Assembly: GCA_937873655.1 (NCBI GenBank)
Contig: CALMYQ010000195.1
Span: forward strand, 1 to 64,000
DNA: 64,000 bases
Direction of reading: 5' to 3'
Source of the DNA: an uncultured Lewinella sp.
GTDB taxonomy: Bacteria > Bacteroidota > Bacteroidia > Chitinophagales > Saprospiraceae
This document shows, one piece after another, positions 18,098 through 27,212 of the stretch. Each line of letters starts with the position of its first letter. Position 1 is the first letter of the stretch. A program made the translations under genes and the position numbers. The notes below the pieces were generated by a model. That model did no database searches and was not told the DNA's origin. It saw only the letters and a list, made by a program, of their open reading frames with translations.

Positions 18098-20611
18098 TTA
18101 TTGAAGCTTTCGCAGGCGGATTTCCACGCGCCTGTTTTGAGCGCGGCCGTCTTCGGTGTCGTTCTCCGCAACCGGTTTGCTGTAGCCGAAACCTTCCGAT
18201 TTCACCATACCCGGATCGATGCCTTTGCTGATCAGGTAATTCCTGACGGCCTTGGCCCTTCGTTCGGACAAATCCTTGTTATAATCCTGTCCGCCGACAT
18301 TATCCGTATGCCCGTTCAGGGTGGCCTCCAAACCGAGCTGCAGGATCAACCCAGCCATCCGGTCCAATTCAGGGTAGGATTCCGGCTTGAGTTCGTCTTT
18401 GGCGGTGTCGAAAAATACATTTTTTAGGGGGAGAGTGATCTCTCCGCCGGCCATTTCCTCGATGGTTGGCGCCGTGATATCCGTGGTTATTTTCCGGGCG
18501 TCGGTTTTTTCTCTCAGGTCGATGTTGTCGCTTACCGGGAACCGGTTCTCCGCTTTGACGGTATAGCTGTAGAGCTTTCCTTTCGGGAGGGTGATGAAAA
18601 ATTCGCCGGTAACCGGGTCCGGCCGGATGGTTGCGATCCATTTGGCCGCCTCCAGGTCCTCTACTTCGATCTCGCCGGTGATGGGCGTGCCGTCCGTCCC
18701 GGTGAGTTTGCCGGCTATGGTCGTTACGGCATCCGGACGCGCTTCTTCAGGCAGATCCACCTGGAAAAGGTCCTCCATGCCGTTGTCGGCATCCGCTGAA
18801 AAATAGGCGGTTTTGCCGTCGGTGCTCACCTTATAACCCCAATCGCCGCCGGTGGCATTGATCTCCTTGCCCAGGTTGATGGGCTCCGACCATTCCAGCC
18901 ACCCTTCTCCGATGCGGGTAGTTTTGAAGACATCCAACCCTCCGAACCCGCCGTGCCCTGAAGAGCTGAAATACAGGGTCCGCATATCCGGATGGAGGAA
19001 CGGCGACCGCTCTGTCCAGGGGGTGTTGATGGTCGTTCCCAGGTTGATGGGTTTGCCCCATTGTCCGTCCGGTTGTTTGAGGCAAAGGAACAGGTCGATG
19101 TTGTCATCCAGGTCGAAGCCGACGCGGTCGAGGCGCCTGGCGGCGAAGATGACGGCCTGCCCGTCGGGTGAAAGGGTCGTCCCGCCCTGCCATTCGGAAG
19201 CCTGGAGATCGCCGAAAAGCGGCTGCGGTTTGGCCCAGCCTATGGGCGATTTCATGCTGGCTTTGACCCGGGCTTCTTCGAATACGATAAGGGTTGTTCC
19301 GTCACTGGAGAGGGCAAGCGGCGCCTGGTTCTTGAGCGGATGCAGGAAGGGTTGCACACCCTGGGGAACGGACCAGCCGGATTTGGCTGTCCACTGGCTT
19401 TTGTAAATATTCTCGATTTTGTTCTCCCGGCGGCAAAAGTACAACTCCTTGCCGTCGGCGGCTACAACCGGCGAATACTCGCCAAGGTCGGTATTGATAT
19501 GGGTGCCGATGGGCTCGGGGTGCAGCCCGTGGACCGGCGCTTTCAGCATGGAGGTCAGGTTGGCGATCCAGGGATGGTCAGCGCCGAAATAGGACCCCAT
19601 CCGCTCCAATTGTTCCAGTGCACCTGCCCAGTTCCTGCTGCGCAGATCGGGTTCGAGCAAACGCATCAAAACTTCCCAGGCATGGTAGCGGGGCGCTGCG
19701 GCTTTTACATAACTCTCCCAGGCGGCCCGGTTGTTGCCCGAAAGGATGTCCTCATCTGCGGGCGCCTGCCGGAGCAACGCCAGTTCGTTGTTGTACCAGC
19801 TCGAATCCATGTATTCTCCGAATTGGCCGAAAAAATGGTTGAAATCTTCTTTCCGGCCGCTGGCGGCGTATTTCCTGAAAATCTCGCGGGCAGTCATCGG
19901 GATCTTGGCCGTATCCATGCCTTTCAGGGCGCTTTCCACAAACGCCATAAAGGAAGCGTTCGGCATAGCACCTGCCAGATACTTATCCAGCACCGGCAGC
20001 AAATCCGGGTGCTCTTTCACAAAGGACAATACGACGAATACATCGGTCGTGTCTTTTTCCATGAAGTAGGCCAGGGCCAGGGTTTCTTCATAGTCCCGGA
20101 CCAAATCGTCGTTATACCGGGCGATATTGTCCTTGTTCTTGTCATAGAAGGCTTTGATTTTCGGATACGCGGGCTTGCGGCGCATTTCTTCGAGGAAAAA
20201 CTGATTCCTGGCCTGGTACGCCGGCATCTGGAGTTTGGGCGGAATGGGTTTAAAGGTTTCCAGGAAACGCTCAACGGCTGCGCTTTTTCCAGACTGCAGG
20301 GCGGCGGAATAACTGCCTTCTTTTAATCCGTTCTTGAAGCGGGTATAGCTTTCCTGAGAGATGCCGTGGCTTCGCTCCAGCTTGTTCTTTTTGCCGTTAT
20401 TGAGCTTTCGCCAATAGCGCTGGGATAGTAAGATGATCGAATAGGCGGAGTCGGGCAGGAAATTGCCGGAAGAGGGATCTCCAAGCTTCTGAGCCTGGTC
20501 CCATAGCGATAAAGCCTCGTCGAAGTCGTCAATTTTGTCTTGAGCGGAAAGAAAAGCCGGAAGAAAAAGAACTAAAGCGAAAACAGCTAAAAGGGGCAGC
20601 GATCTGTACAT
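18098..20611 (-). CDS. PorE-like OmpA/propeller protein (T9SS-associated)
   Basis: At 837 residues with a signal peptide (MYRSLPLLAVFALVLFLPAF), this protein has four regions in the order described for PorE of the type IX system: an N-terminal helical, TPR-like part (about 25-360), a PD40/WD40-type beta-propeller (about 365-625; LYFCRREN, TLYFSSSGHGG, AYFSADADNG), a carboxypeptidase-regulatory-like domain (about 630-715; AGKLTGTDGTPITGE) and a C-terminal OmpA peptidoglycan-binding domain (about 733-837; NGHTDNVGGQDYN, LSERRAKAVRNYL). PorE is thought to link the T9SS ring to peptidoglycan. Bacteroidota have several paralogues of this architecture, so orthology to PorE is likely but not certain. 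It converges with the T9SS cargo gene, only 3 bp apart. Confidence 0.75.
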   Translation of the reverse strand: MYRSLPLLAVFALVLFLPAFLSAQDKIDDFDEALSLWDQAQKLGDPSSGNFLPDSAYSIILLSQRYWRKLNNGKKNKLERSHGISQESYTRFKNGLKEGSYSAALQSGKSAAVERFLETFKPIPPKLQMPAYQARNQFFLEEMRRKPAYPKIKAFYDKNKDNIARYNDDLVRDYEETLALAYFMEKDTTDVFVVLSFVKEHPDLLPVLDKYLAGAMPNASFMAFVESALKGMDTAKIPMTAREIFRKYAASGRKEDFNHFFGQFGEYMDSSWYNNELALLRQAPADEDILSGNNRAAWESYVKAAAPRYHAWEVLMRLLEPDLRSRNWAGALEQLERMGSYFGADHPWIANLTSMLKAPVHGLHPEPIGTHINTDLGEYSPVVAADGKELYFCRRENKIENIYKSQWTAKSGWSVPQGVQPFLHPLKNQAPLALSSDGTTLIVFEEARVKASMKSPIGWAKPQPLFGDLQASEWQGGTTLSPDGQAVIFAARRLDRVGFDLDDNIDLFLCLKQPDGQWGKPINLGTTINTPWTERSPFLHPDMRTLYFSSSGHGGFGGLDVFKTTRIGEGWLEWSEPINLGKEINATGGDWGYKVSTDGKTAYFSADADNGMEDLFQVDLPEEARPDAVTTIAGKLTGTDGTPITGEIEVEDLEAAKWIATIRPDPVTGEFFITLPKGKLYSYTVKAENRFPVSDNIDLREKTDARKITTDITAPTIEEMAGGEITLPLKNVFFDTAKDELKPESYPELDRMAGLILQLGLEATLNGHTDNVGGQDYNKDLSERRAKAVRNYLISKGIDPGMVKSEGFGYSKPVAENDTEDGRAQNRRVEIRLRKLQ

Positions 20612-20718
20612 ATGACAATTGATTGGTCCTGATTCCTTGAAATGATGCATTTGCATTAAAGTTACAAATTTTTCCATAAAAATGATTTGCTCATCGCGGT
20701 AATCCCTATTATTGCCTT

Positions 20719-21729
20719 ATGATAAGCGCAGAGCAAATACTGGCCAATCTGAAGAATGGAGAATACCATCCCGTGTACCTGTTACATGGGACGGAGTCCT
20801 ATTTCATCGATCAGATTTCGGACCATATTGAGGAGAATGCCTTGAACGATATGGAAAAAGCGTTCAACCAGCTTATCCTCTACGGGCGCGATACCGACTA
20901 CCAGGCCGTAATTGACAACGCCCGAAGATACCCCGTTGGTGCGCCCCGCCAGGTAATTATTATTAAGGAAGCCCAGGATATGAAGACCTTGGCGGAGCTT
21001 ACCGCCTATGTTGAACAACCCGCGCCCATGACGGTTCTCGTCATTTGTCATAAACATAAAAGCCTGAGCATGGCCACCAGGCTGGGTAAGGCGCTCAAGG
21101 CCAAAGCGGTTGTATTCGAATCCAAACCGCTGTACGACAATCAGGTGCCCGCATGGATTCAACAATACCTCAAATCAAAGAAACTGACCGTCCAGCAGGA
21201 TATTGCCGGATTGATCGGGGATTATCTGGGGACCGACCTGTCCAAAATTGCAAACGAACTCGATAAGCTGGCCCTGAACCTGCCCGCAAAATCGGAGGTT
21301 TCCCGGCAGGATATCGAGACGCATATCGGCATAAGCAAGGATTTCAGCATCTTTGAGCTGCAAAATGCCATTGGCGAAAGAAATACGGTCAAGGTAAACC
21401 GGATCGTTCACTACTTTGAGGCGAACCCCAAAAAGAATCCCATTCAAATGGTCATCGGAACGCTTTACGGATTCTTCAGCAAAATCTACATGATGCATTT
21501 TTTGCGCAGTACCCCGGAAAACGAGTTGATCAATGCGCTGGGGCTCCGGTCGGCTTATTTCCTTAAAGACTACAGGCTGGCCGCACGGAATTTTCCGTTG
21601 GAGAAAACCGAAAAGGCCATCGGCATCCTCAAAACCTACGACCTTCGATCAAAAGGCGTGGAATTCAATTCAACGGGGAAGCCGGAAAACGAGCTGCTGA
21701 GAGAAATGGTATGGCGGATCCTGCATTAG
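20719..21729 (+). CDS. holA: DNA polymerase III subunit delta
   Basis: A 336-residue HolA-type clamp-loader subunit that opens the beta sliding clamp. The N-terminus (ILANLKNGEYHPVYLLHGTESYFIDQI) is the family signature, followed by the AAA+-like fold without functional Walker motifs, LGTDLSKIANELDKLAL in the middle domain, and the C-terminal collar helices (QMVIGTLYGFFSKIY). It is divergent from the PorE-like gene with a 107-bp gap. Confidence 0.95.
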   Translation: MISAEQILANLKNGEYHPVYLLHGTESYFIDQISDHIEENALNDMEKAFNQLILYGRDTDYQAVIDNARRYPVGAPRQVIIIKEAQDMKTLAELTAYVEQPAPMTVLVICHKHKSLSMATRLGKALKAKAVVFESKPLYDNQVPAWIQQYLKSKKLTVQQDIAGLIGDYLGTDLSKIANELDKLALNLPAKSEVSRQDIETHIGISKDFSIFELQNAIGERNTVKVNRIVHYFEANPKKNPIQMVIGTLYGFFSKIYMMHFLRSTPENELINALGLRSAYFLKDYRLAARNFPLEKTEKAIGILKTYDLRSKGVEFNSTGKPENELLREMVWRILH

Positions 21730-21882
21730 AATAACCGATTTGATTATATTCGATGCTTTTTTTCTTCCCATAAAGCCGATAAACGCCCATTAAACCAGCA
21801 CAACTACACAAAACAGGGGGGCAAAAGGATAGTCAACACCGGCTGTTGCCAGGTGGTGCGCTATAACCAAAAACCGAGAAAT

Positions 21883-23253
21883 ATGGTCCTTTTGCAAATC
21901 AATGTCTGCGTCCTGCTGTTCTTGTCTGGGCCGGCTCCTCACGTCCCTGTGCCGGCTAATGAGAAGATTCCCTGGGATTTTGTCCGTTCAGCCGACCCGG
22001 GCGTAGTGGCCGATTCCATCCTCACCGGCGAATTTTTTGAATATTGTCCCGACCTGAGCGGGATGACAGGCCCCGTTGCGGTCAATTTTATTTGCAATAC
22101 GGCCGATTGGGAATGGACGCCGCCCTGCCTGGGTTTTGTCGGCGCCGGCCCCGGCCTGGCTGAAGCCTGCGTCTCCTTTTGCGACGGGACAAAATGCGAT
22201 ACGATGGTCTTTTCCATTTCGGTCTTTGATAATTTCCTGGGTGCGGTGACCGATACCGCGCTGACGGTGTACGGCGAACCGGTCAGCATTCCGGTATTGG
22301 ACAATGACTGGATCACCCTCAACGATATTGAGTCCATCTACCTCGTGGACCACCCCCAGAAAGGAGAGGCGGAACTGGTATTTGACGGAACCATCGCCTA
22401 TACCCCGGATTCGGGCTTTTGCAAGGGGCAGGATCGTTTCTCCTACGGCATCTGCAACCAGACGGGCTGCGACACAACGGAAGTAGTGGTGATGCTAAAG
22501 GACGATACCGGCATCTGCGACGGCGTATGGCCGGGAGATGTCCGGCCGGACGGCCTGGTCAACGTGATCGATTTCTGGGCCGTGGGCCTGGGGTTCTATC
22601 ACCAGAATACAGGGCCGGTCCGGCCGGACGCTACCGCAGAATGGACTGCGCAGCCCTCCCCGGACTGGGCCACCAATATCACTTTCATCGAAGCCATCAA
22701 CCGCAAACACGTCGATTGCAACGGCGACGGCGCCATCAATAAACTGGATTACGAGGTGATCGATCAGAATTGGGGGAAATTCCATGACCAGTTGATCGTT
22801 GAAAGGATCCCCGCTGAAGCATCCGATTTCGCGCTTGGCATCAAGCCGCTTGGAATTGAAAATGAGGTCACAGCTTTTGAGATTTCCTGGCAGAACAACC
22901 CCGACAGCCTTAACGGATTTGCCTTTAAGGTTAAATTGCCGGACACCGTTTCAACCGGCCCGTTTTGGGTATTTGAACCGCTCGGGATCGAAATGGATAC
23001 GGCGTTGACCAAACCCGGATTTGTCCTGCAAAAATATGTTCCCGAAGGAAATTATGTCTACATTGCGGTAAGTTCGCCCTTGAAGCCGGTGCGTGCCGGA
23101 GAAAAGATCGGCATTATCCGGACATCGGCCGGAAAGGCGCCGAAGATCACGGACGGCATCCTGCTCGGTAAGGATTTCAAGGTGTACCTGATCGCCGGCG
23201 GAACGGAGGAACAACCGCCCGAAGCGGAAGAAATTACAGAAAAACCCAAATGA
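21883..23253 (+). CDS. Secreted protein with Ig-like, dockerin-like and cohesin-like modules
   Basis: A 456-residue exported protein (hydrophobic core VLLQINVCVLLFLSG). It has an Ig-like region with PD-rich repeats (VSIPVLDNDWITLND, FCKGQDRFSYGICN), then a double EF-hand, dockerin-like module (about 215-296: WPGDVRPDGLVNVIDFW and DCNGDGAINKLDYEVI), then a cohesin-like beta-sandwich (about 305-440: NGFAFKVKLPD, VRAGEKIGIIRTS). It ends in a Pro/Glu-rich tail (QPPEAEEITEKPK) instead of a T9SS sorting domain. The dockerin and cohesin-like pair is shared with the protein encoded at 33479-35974. The stop overlaps the start of the next gene by 4 bp (ATGA), so the two are translationally coupled. Confidence 0.7.
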   Translation: MVLLQINVCVLLFLSGPAPHVPVPANEKIPWDFVRSADPGVVADSILTGEFFEYCPDLSGMTGPVAVNFICNTADWEWTPPCLGFVGAGPGLAEACVSFCDGTKCDTMVFSISVFDNFLGAVTDTALTVYGEPVSIPVLDNDWITLNDIESIYLVDHPQKGEAELVFDGTIAYTPDSGFCKGQDRFSYGICNQTGCDTTEVVVMLKDDTGICDGVWPGDVRPDGLVNVIDFWAVGLGFYHQNTGPVRPDATAEWTAQPSPDWATNITFIEAINRKHVDCNGDGAINKLDYEVIDQNWGKFHDQLIVERIPAEASDFALGIKPLGIENEVTAFEISWQNNPDSLNGFAFKVKLPDTVSTGPFWVFEPLGIEMDTALTKPGFVLQKYVPEGNYVYIAVSSPLKPVRAGEKIGIIRTSAGKAPKITDGILLGKDFKVYLIAGGTEEQPPEAEEITEKPK

Positions 23254-23810
23254 TCATGGTTCCGGACCAGACTGTCATTCACCAGACCCGAAACTGGATC
23301 CGCGACGTTGTCGTGGGATGCAATTTTTGCCCGTTTGCTGCCAGGGAACTTCACCGGGGGAGTATCCATTATCAGGTCGTGCGGTCAACGGCCGTCCAGT
23401 CCTGCCTGGAAGCCATGGTTGCCGAATGCCGCCGGCTGGATGACCATCCGGATATAGAAACTACACTGATCATTCTTCCGGAGTCTTTTGCGGATTTCAG
23501 CGATTTCCTCGAACTGGCCGACCTGGCGGAAGCCCTGCTGCCGGAAATTCACTACGAAGGTATTTATCAGGTTGCCAGTTTCCATCCCCAATACCTGTTT
23601 GCCGACTCCGAAGAGGAGGACCCCGCCAATTATACCAATCGCTCTCCGTATCCCATGCTCCACCTCCTGCGGGAAGCTGCCCTGGAAAAAGTGCTGGAAC
23701 ACTATCCCGATCCTGAAAACATACCCGAACGGAATATGGCCTACGCCCGCCAGCGCGGGTTGGCCCATATGGAGCTGCTGCTGGCGGCCTGCCTTTCAGG
23801 GCCGTCTTGA
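23250..23810 (+). CDS. DUF1415 family protein
   Basis: This 186-residue protein matches the DUF1415 family, cytosolic proteins of unknown function found across bacteria. Seen directly: an N-terminal VVGCNFCPFA motif, DIETTLIILPE in the centre, and the hallmark QVASFHPQYLFA and NYTNRSPYPMLHLLREA motifs. Its ATG (23250) overlaps the stop codon of the secreted protein upstream; a second ATG at 23256 is also possible. No catalytic mechanism is established, although the conserved Cys pair and His suggest metal or redox chemistry. Confidence 0.85.
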   Translation: MIMVPDQTVIHQTRNWIRDVVVGCNFCPFAARELHRGSIHYQVVRSTAVQSCLEAMVAECRRLDDHPDIETTLIILPESFADFSDFLELADLAEALLPEIHYEGIYQVASFHPQYLFADSEEEDPANYTNRSPYPMLHLLREAALEKVLEHYPDPENIPERNMAYARQRGLAHMELLLAACLSGPS

Positions 23811-24017
23811 CGCCAATGATGAAGAACCGGGAAATCGAAGAATCGAGGAACTGAAACCCCCAAACGGATCAAAGCAAGCGCCGATACCAGAGGATGCGAA
23901 CCCAAACACAGGGGATCGGCTCAAATCAACCTCCGGCGGCCGCAGTTACGCCGTCAGCCTGACGAAAGCGGCAAATCAACATATCAACGCATCAACAACC
24001 CAAACCAAAAAAATCCC

Positions 24018-24025
24018 TACCTTTG
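24018..24025 (+). promoter_or_regulatory. Candidate -7 promoter element for purH
   Basis: TACCTTTG fully matches the Bacteroidota TAnnTTTG box 41 bp upstream of the purH ATG. The 255-bp gap before purH also contains short CATCAAC-type repeats (about 23965-24000) and no gene. Confidence 0.5.
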
Positions 24026-24065
24026 CCCATCTTTTAACCGGACCTTCCCGATCATCGAAAAAACT

Positions 24066-25592
24066 ATGAGTACCAAACCGATTCGCTCAGCGCTCATTTC
24101 CGTATTTTACAAGGACGGTCTCGAACCCGTCATCCGCGAACTCGACCGCCTCGGCGTCCAGATCTTCTCCACAGGAGGCACCCAGCAATTCATCCAATCC
24201 CTGGGCGTCAGCGTCCAGACGGTGGAAGACCTGACCACCTACCCCTCCATCCTCGGCGGGCGGGTAAAAACCCTGCACCCCAAAGTTTTCGGCGGCATTC
24301 TGGCCCGCCGGGAGGACGAACACCTCGCCCAGCTCGATCAGTACGAAATCCCCGAAATCGACCTGGTGATCGTTGATCTTTACCCCTTTGAAGAAACCGT
24401 GGCCAATACAACGGATGAAGCGGCCATCATCGAAAAAATCGACATCGGCGGCATTTCCCTCATTCGCGCCGCCGCCAAGAACTTCAACGACGTGGTCATC
24501 GTCCCGTCGCGCGAAGATTATCCGTTCCTGCTGGAGTTGCTGAAGGCCGGCGAAGGAAAAACCGAACTCGAAGACCGCAAGAAGCTGGCGCGCCGCGCCT
24601 TCCTGATCTCCTCGCATTATGACACGGCTATTTACAATTATTTCAACAAGGCCGGCGATGACCAGGTGTTCAAACACAGCGAGCTGAACGCTTCCGGCCT
24701 CCGCTACGGCGAAAACCCCCATCAAAACGGCGTTTTTTACGGCAATCTTGGCGATATGTTCGAAAAACTGGGCGGTAAGGAACTTTCCTATAACAACCTG
24801 GTAGATGTCGACGCAGCCGTATCTCTGATGCGTGAATTTGCAGCTGCCGACCCGACCTTTGCCATCCTCAAACATACCAACTCTTGCGGGGTAGCTACCC
24901 GGCAGACGGTCCTGGAAGCCTGGAAAGCAGCGCTGGCGGGCGATAATATCTCGGCTTTCGGGGGCATTCTGATCGCCAACCGGACCATCGACCTGGATAC
25001 GGCCTCGGCCATCGACGAGATCTTCTATGAAGTGCTCATCGCTCCGGGGTATACTACCGAAGCCCTGGAAAAACTCCTGAAGAAAAAGAACCGGATCATT
25101 CTGCAGATCAAGGATTTTATTGTCCAGAATCGCAGTTTCAAAAGCTTGCTCAACGGCGTGATTGAGCAGGATGCCGACCTGAGGATCGAATCAGCCGCTG
25201 ATTGCAAAACGGTCACCAAGGTTGCGCCGACGCCTGAACAACTGGAAGACCTGCTGTTTGCCAATATTTGCGCCAAGCACCTCAAATCCAATACCATCGC
25301 CCTGGTGAAAAACCGGCAGTTGGTGGGTATGGGCTGCGGCCAGACCTCCCGCGTGGATTCCCTGAAACAGGCCATCATCAAAGCCGAACATTTCGGTTTC
25401 GACCTGACCGGCGCCGTTATGGCTTCCGATGCCTTTTTTCCGTTCCCCGATTGCGTGGAAATCGCCGATCAGGCCGGCATCAAGGCCGTCATTCAACCCG
25501 GCGGCTCGATCAAGGACCAGGATTCGATCGATTATTGCGACGGTCACGGGATGGCGATGGTGGTGACAGGTGTCCGCCATTTTAAACACTAA
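24066..25592 (+). CDS. purH: Bifunctional AICAR transformylase/IMP cyclohydrolase
   Basis: A 508-residue PurH that catalyses the last two steps of de novo IMP synthesis. The N-terminal MGS-like IMP cyclohydrolase domain has FSTGGTQQFIQ and LGGRVKTLHPKVFGGIL. The C-terminal formyltransferase domain has the KHTNSCGVA motif with the catalytic Lys-His, RYGENPHQ, SDAFFPF and IQPGGSIKD, all standard. Length is normal. It stands alone rather than in a purine operon. Confidence 0.98.
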   Translation: MSTKPIRSALISVFYKDGLEPVIRELDRLGVQIFSTGGTQQFIQSLGVSVQTVEDLTTYPSILGGRVKTLHPKVFGGILARREDEHLAQLDQYEIPEIDLVIVDLYPFEETVANTTDEAAIIEKIDIGGISLIRAAAKNFNDVVIVPSREDYPFLLELLKAGEGKTELEDRKKLARRAFLISSHYDTAIYNYFNKAGDDQVFKHSELNASGLRYGENPHQNGVFYGNLGDMFEKLGGKELSYNNLVDVDAAVSLMREFAAADPTFAILKHTNSCGVATRQTVLEAWKAALAGDNISAFGGILIANRTIDLDTASAIDEIFYEVLIAPGYTTEALEKLLKKKNRIILQIKDFIVQNRSFKSLLNGVIEQDADLRIESAADCKTVTKVAPTPEQLEDLLFANICAKHLKSNTIALVKNRQLVGMGCGQTSRVDSLKQAIIKAEHFGFDLTGAVMASDAFFPFPDCVEIADQAGIKAVIQPGGSIKDQDSIDYCDGHGMAMVVTGVRHFKH

Positions 25593-25667
25593 TGGGCAGG
25601 AATCTGGTATTCAAACAACTGATTTAATCGTCTGCGGGATCTGCGGGAACAAAAACCAGCCCGAATC

Positions 25668-27119
25668 ATGAGTACAAAATCATTCGGATCGGCAGTTATC
25701 TTCTGTTTCGGTCTCTCTGTGTTGACAACTTCCTTGTCCGGCCAGCCGGTCCAGGCGGAATTGCTCGGCCATTGGGAAAAATCCGGTTTGGTGGGTTCTT
25801 CCTTTTACAACAACACCTACAACGAAGTCTGGGGACTGGCATACGGCGGCCGGGAATACGGCATCATCGGCTCTACTGCCGGCACGCATTTCATAGACAT
25901 CACCGACCCGAGCCAACCGGAAGAAGTGGCCTTTGTCGCGGGGGCTTTGCAGGGCGGAAACGTCGTTCACCGGGATTTTCACAACTACGGCTGCTATCTC
26001 TACGCGGTTTGTGATGAAGGCGCCAGCACCCTTCAGATCATCGACTTTTCCACACTGCCGGATTCGGTATCGGTTGTTTACGATTCCAATGAACTGATCA
26101 GGCGGTCCCACAATATTTTCATCGACACCCTCAGGGCGAAACTGTACTGCCTCGTTGTAGCCAATGCCGCACAGGGCTATCACGCCATGCGGGTATACGA
26201 CCTGGCTGACCCGCTCAATCCGACCTTTATCGGGGCGTACAACAAATTCGGCAACATCACGGCGAGTCAGGTCCACGATGCCTATGTGGAAGACGGTATC
26301 GCTTACCTGAATTGCGGCCCCCACGGCCTGGCCATCGTCGATTTTACGGACCCCTATAACCCGGCAACCCTCGGCACCCTGACCGATTATCCGTTCAAAG
26401 GCTATAACCACTCCGGTTGGCTGGCAGCCGACAGGACCCACTACATCATGAGCGACGAGGACCACGGTTTTGAAATGAAAATGCTCGATGTTTCGGATCC
26501 GTCGGATATCCAGGTGGTCAAAACCTTCAATGCAGGGAGCGAATCCTCGATGAGCATACCGCACAATCAGATCATCGCCTGCAATTTTCTGTATGTGTCC
26601 TATTACTACGATGGGCTGCAGGTGTACGATATCTCCGATCCGGAATCACCGGTGCGCGTGATGTATTATCCGACCTCTCAGCGGCCGTATTCCAATTCCT
26701 ACGAAGGCGCATGGGGCGTCTACCCTTTCCTGCCTTCCGGAAATGTGCTGGTTTCGGATATGCAGCGCGGCTTGTTCATTATCAGGGGGCCGGGTGATGA
26801 TTGTCCGGCAAGAGCGGCTTCCATTGTGGATTGCAACCAGGTCCTGGGCGTTGGCGAAGCGGAAACAAAGGCCCCACCGGTTGTTTATCCGATACCTGCG
26901 AGGAGCGGCAATCCGGTTTACATAACAGGATGGAAAGGCCAACAAAAGGTTAAAGCCGTTATCGCTGATGTACAAGGCCGCAGTTTGGTGCGTTTTGAAT
27001 TAACCGATTTCGGCGAGTCAGGCCGATTGGATCTGCCCGCCTGGTTGCCGGCCGGGGTATATTTTCTTGAATTGACCGACGGCGAAAATCGTTGGGTAGA
27101 TAAATTGATCGTACAATAG
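25668..27119 (+). CDS. Choice-of-anchor B / LVIVD-repeat secreted protein with T9SS domain
   Basis: A 483-residue exported protein (signal peptide 1 to about 25, TTSLSGQ). The body is an LVIVD-type propeller with repeated strands such as THFIDITDPSQPEEV, LAIVDFTDPYNPATL and LQVYDISDPESPVRV, matching the choice-of-anchor B family. The C-terminal about 80 residues (VVYPIPARSGNPVYI to GENRWVDKLIV) are a T9SS type A sorting domain. Function beyond surface display is unknown; there are no catalytic motifs. It starts 75 bp after purH and is followed by a putative porin gene on the same strand. Confidence 0.85.
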   Translation: MSTKSFGSAVIFCFGLSVLTTSLSGQPVQAELLGHWEKSGLVGSSFYNNTYNEVWGLAYGGREYGIIGSTAGTHFIDITDPSQPEEVAFVAGALQGGNVVHRDFHNYGCYLYAVCDEGASTLQIIDFSTLPDSVSVVYDSNELIRRSHNIFIDTLRAKLYCLVVANAAQGYHAMRVYDLADPLNPTFIGAYNKFGNITASQVHDAYVEDGIAYLNCGPHGLAIVDFTDPYNPATLGTLTDYPFKGYNHSGWLAADRTHYIMSDEDHGFEMKMLDVSDPSDIQVVKTFNAGSESSMSIPHNQIIACNFLYVSYYYDGLQVYDISDPESPVRVMYYPTSQRPYSNSYEGAWGVYPFLPSGNVLVSDMQRGLFIIRGPGDDCPARAASIVDCNQVLGVGEAETKAPPVVYPIPARSGNPVYITGWKGQQKVKAVIADVQGRSLVRFELTDFGESGRLDLPAWLPAGVYFLELTDGENRWVDKLIVQ

Positions 27120-27212
27120 GTTAAGGAACCGACAATGGGTATTCAATCCGGCAATTTCCTGAACTGCTCTATCACTTCCCCGGTGCTGTCCGGCGCCGGA
27201 ATAAGGCAGCTT

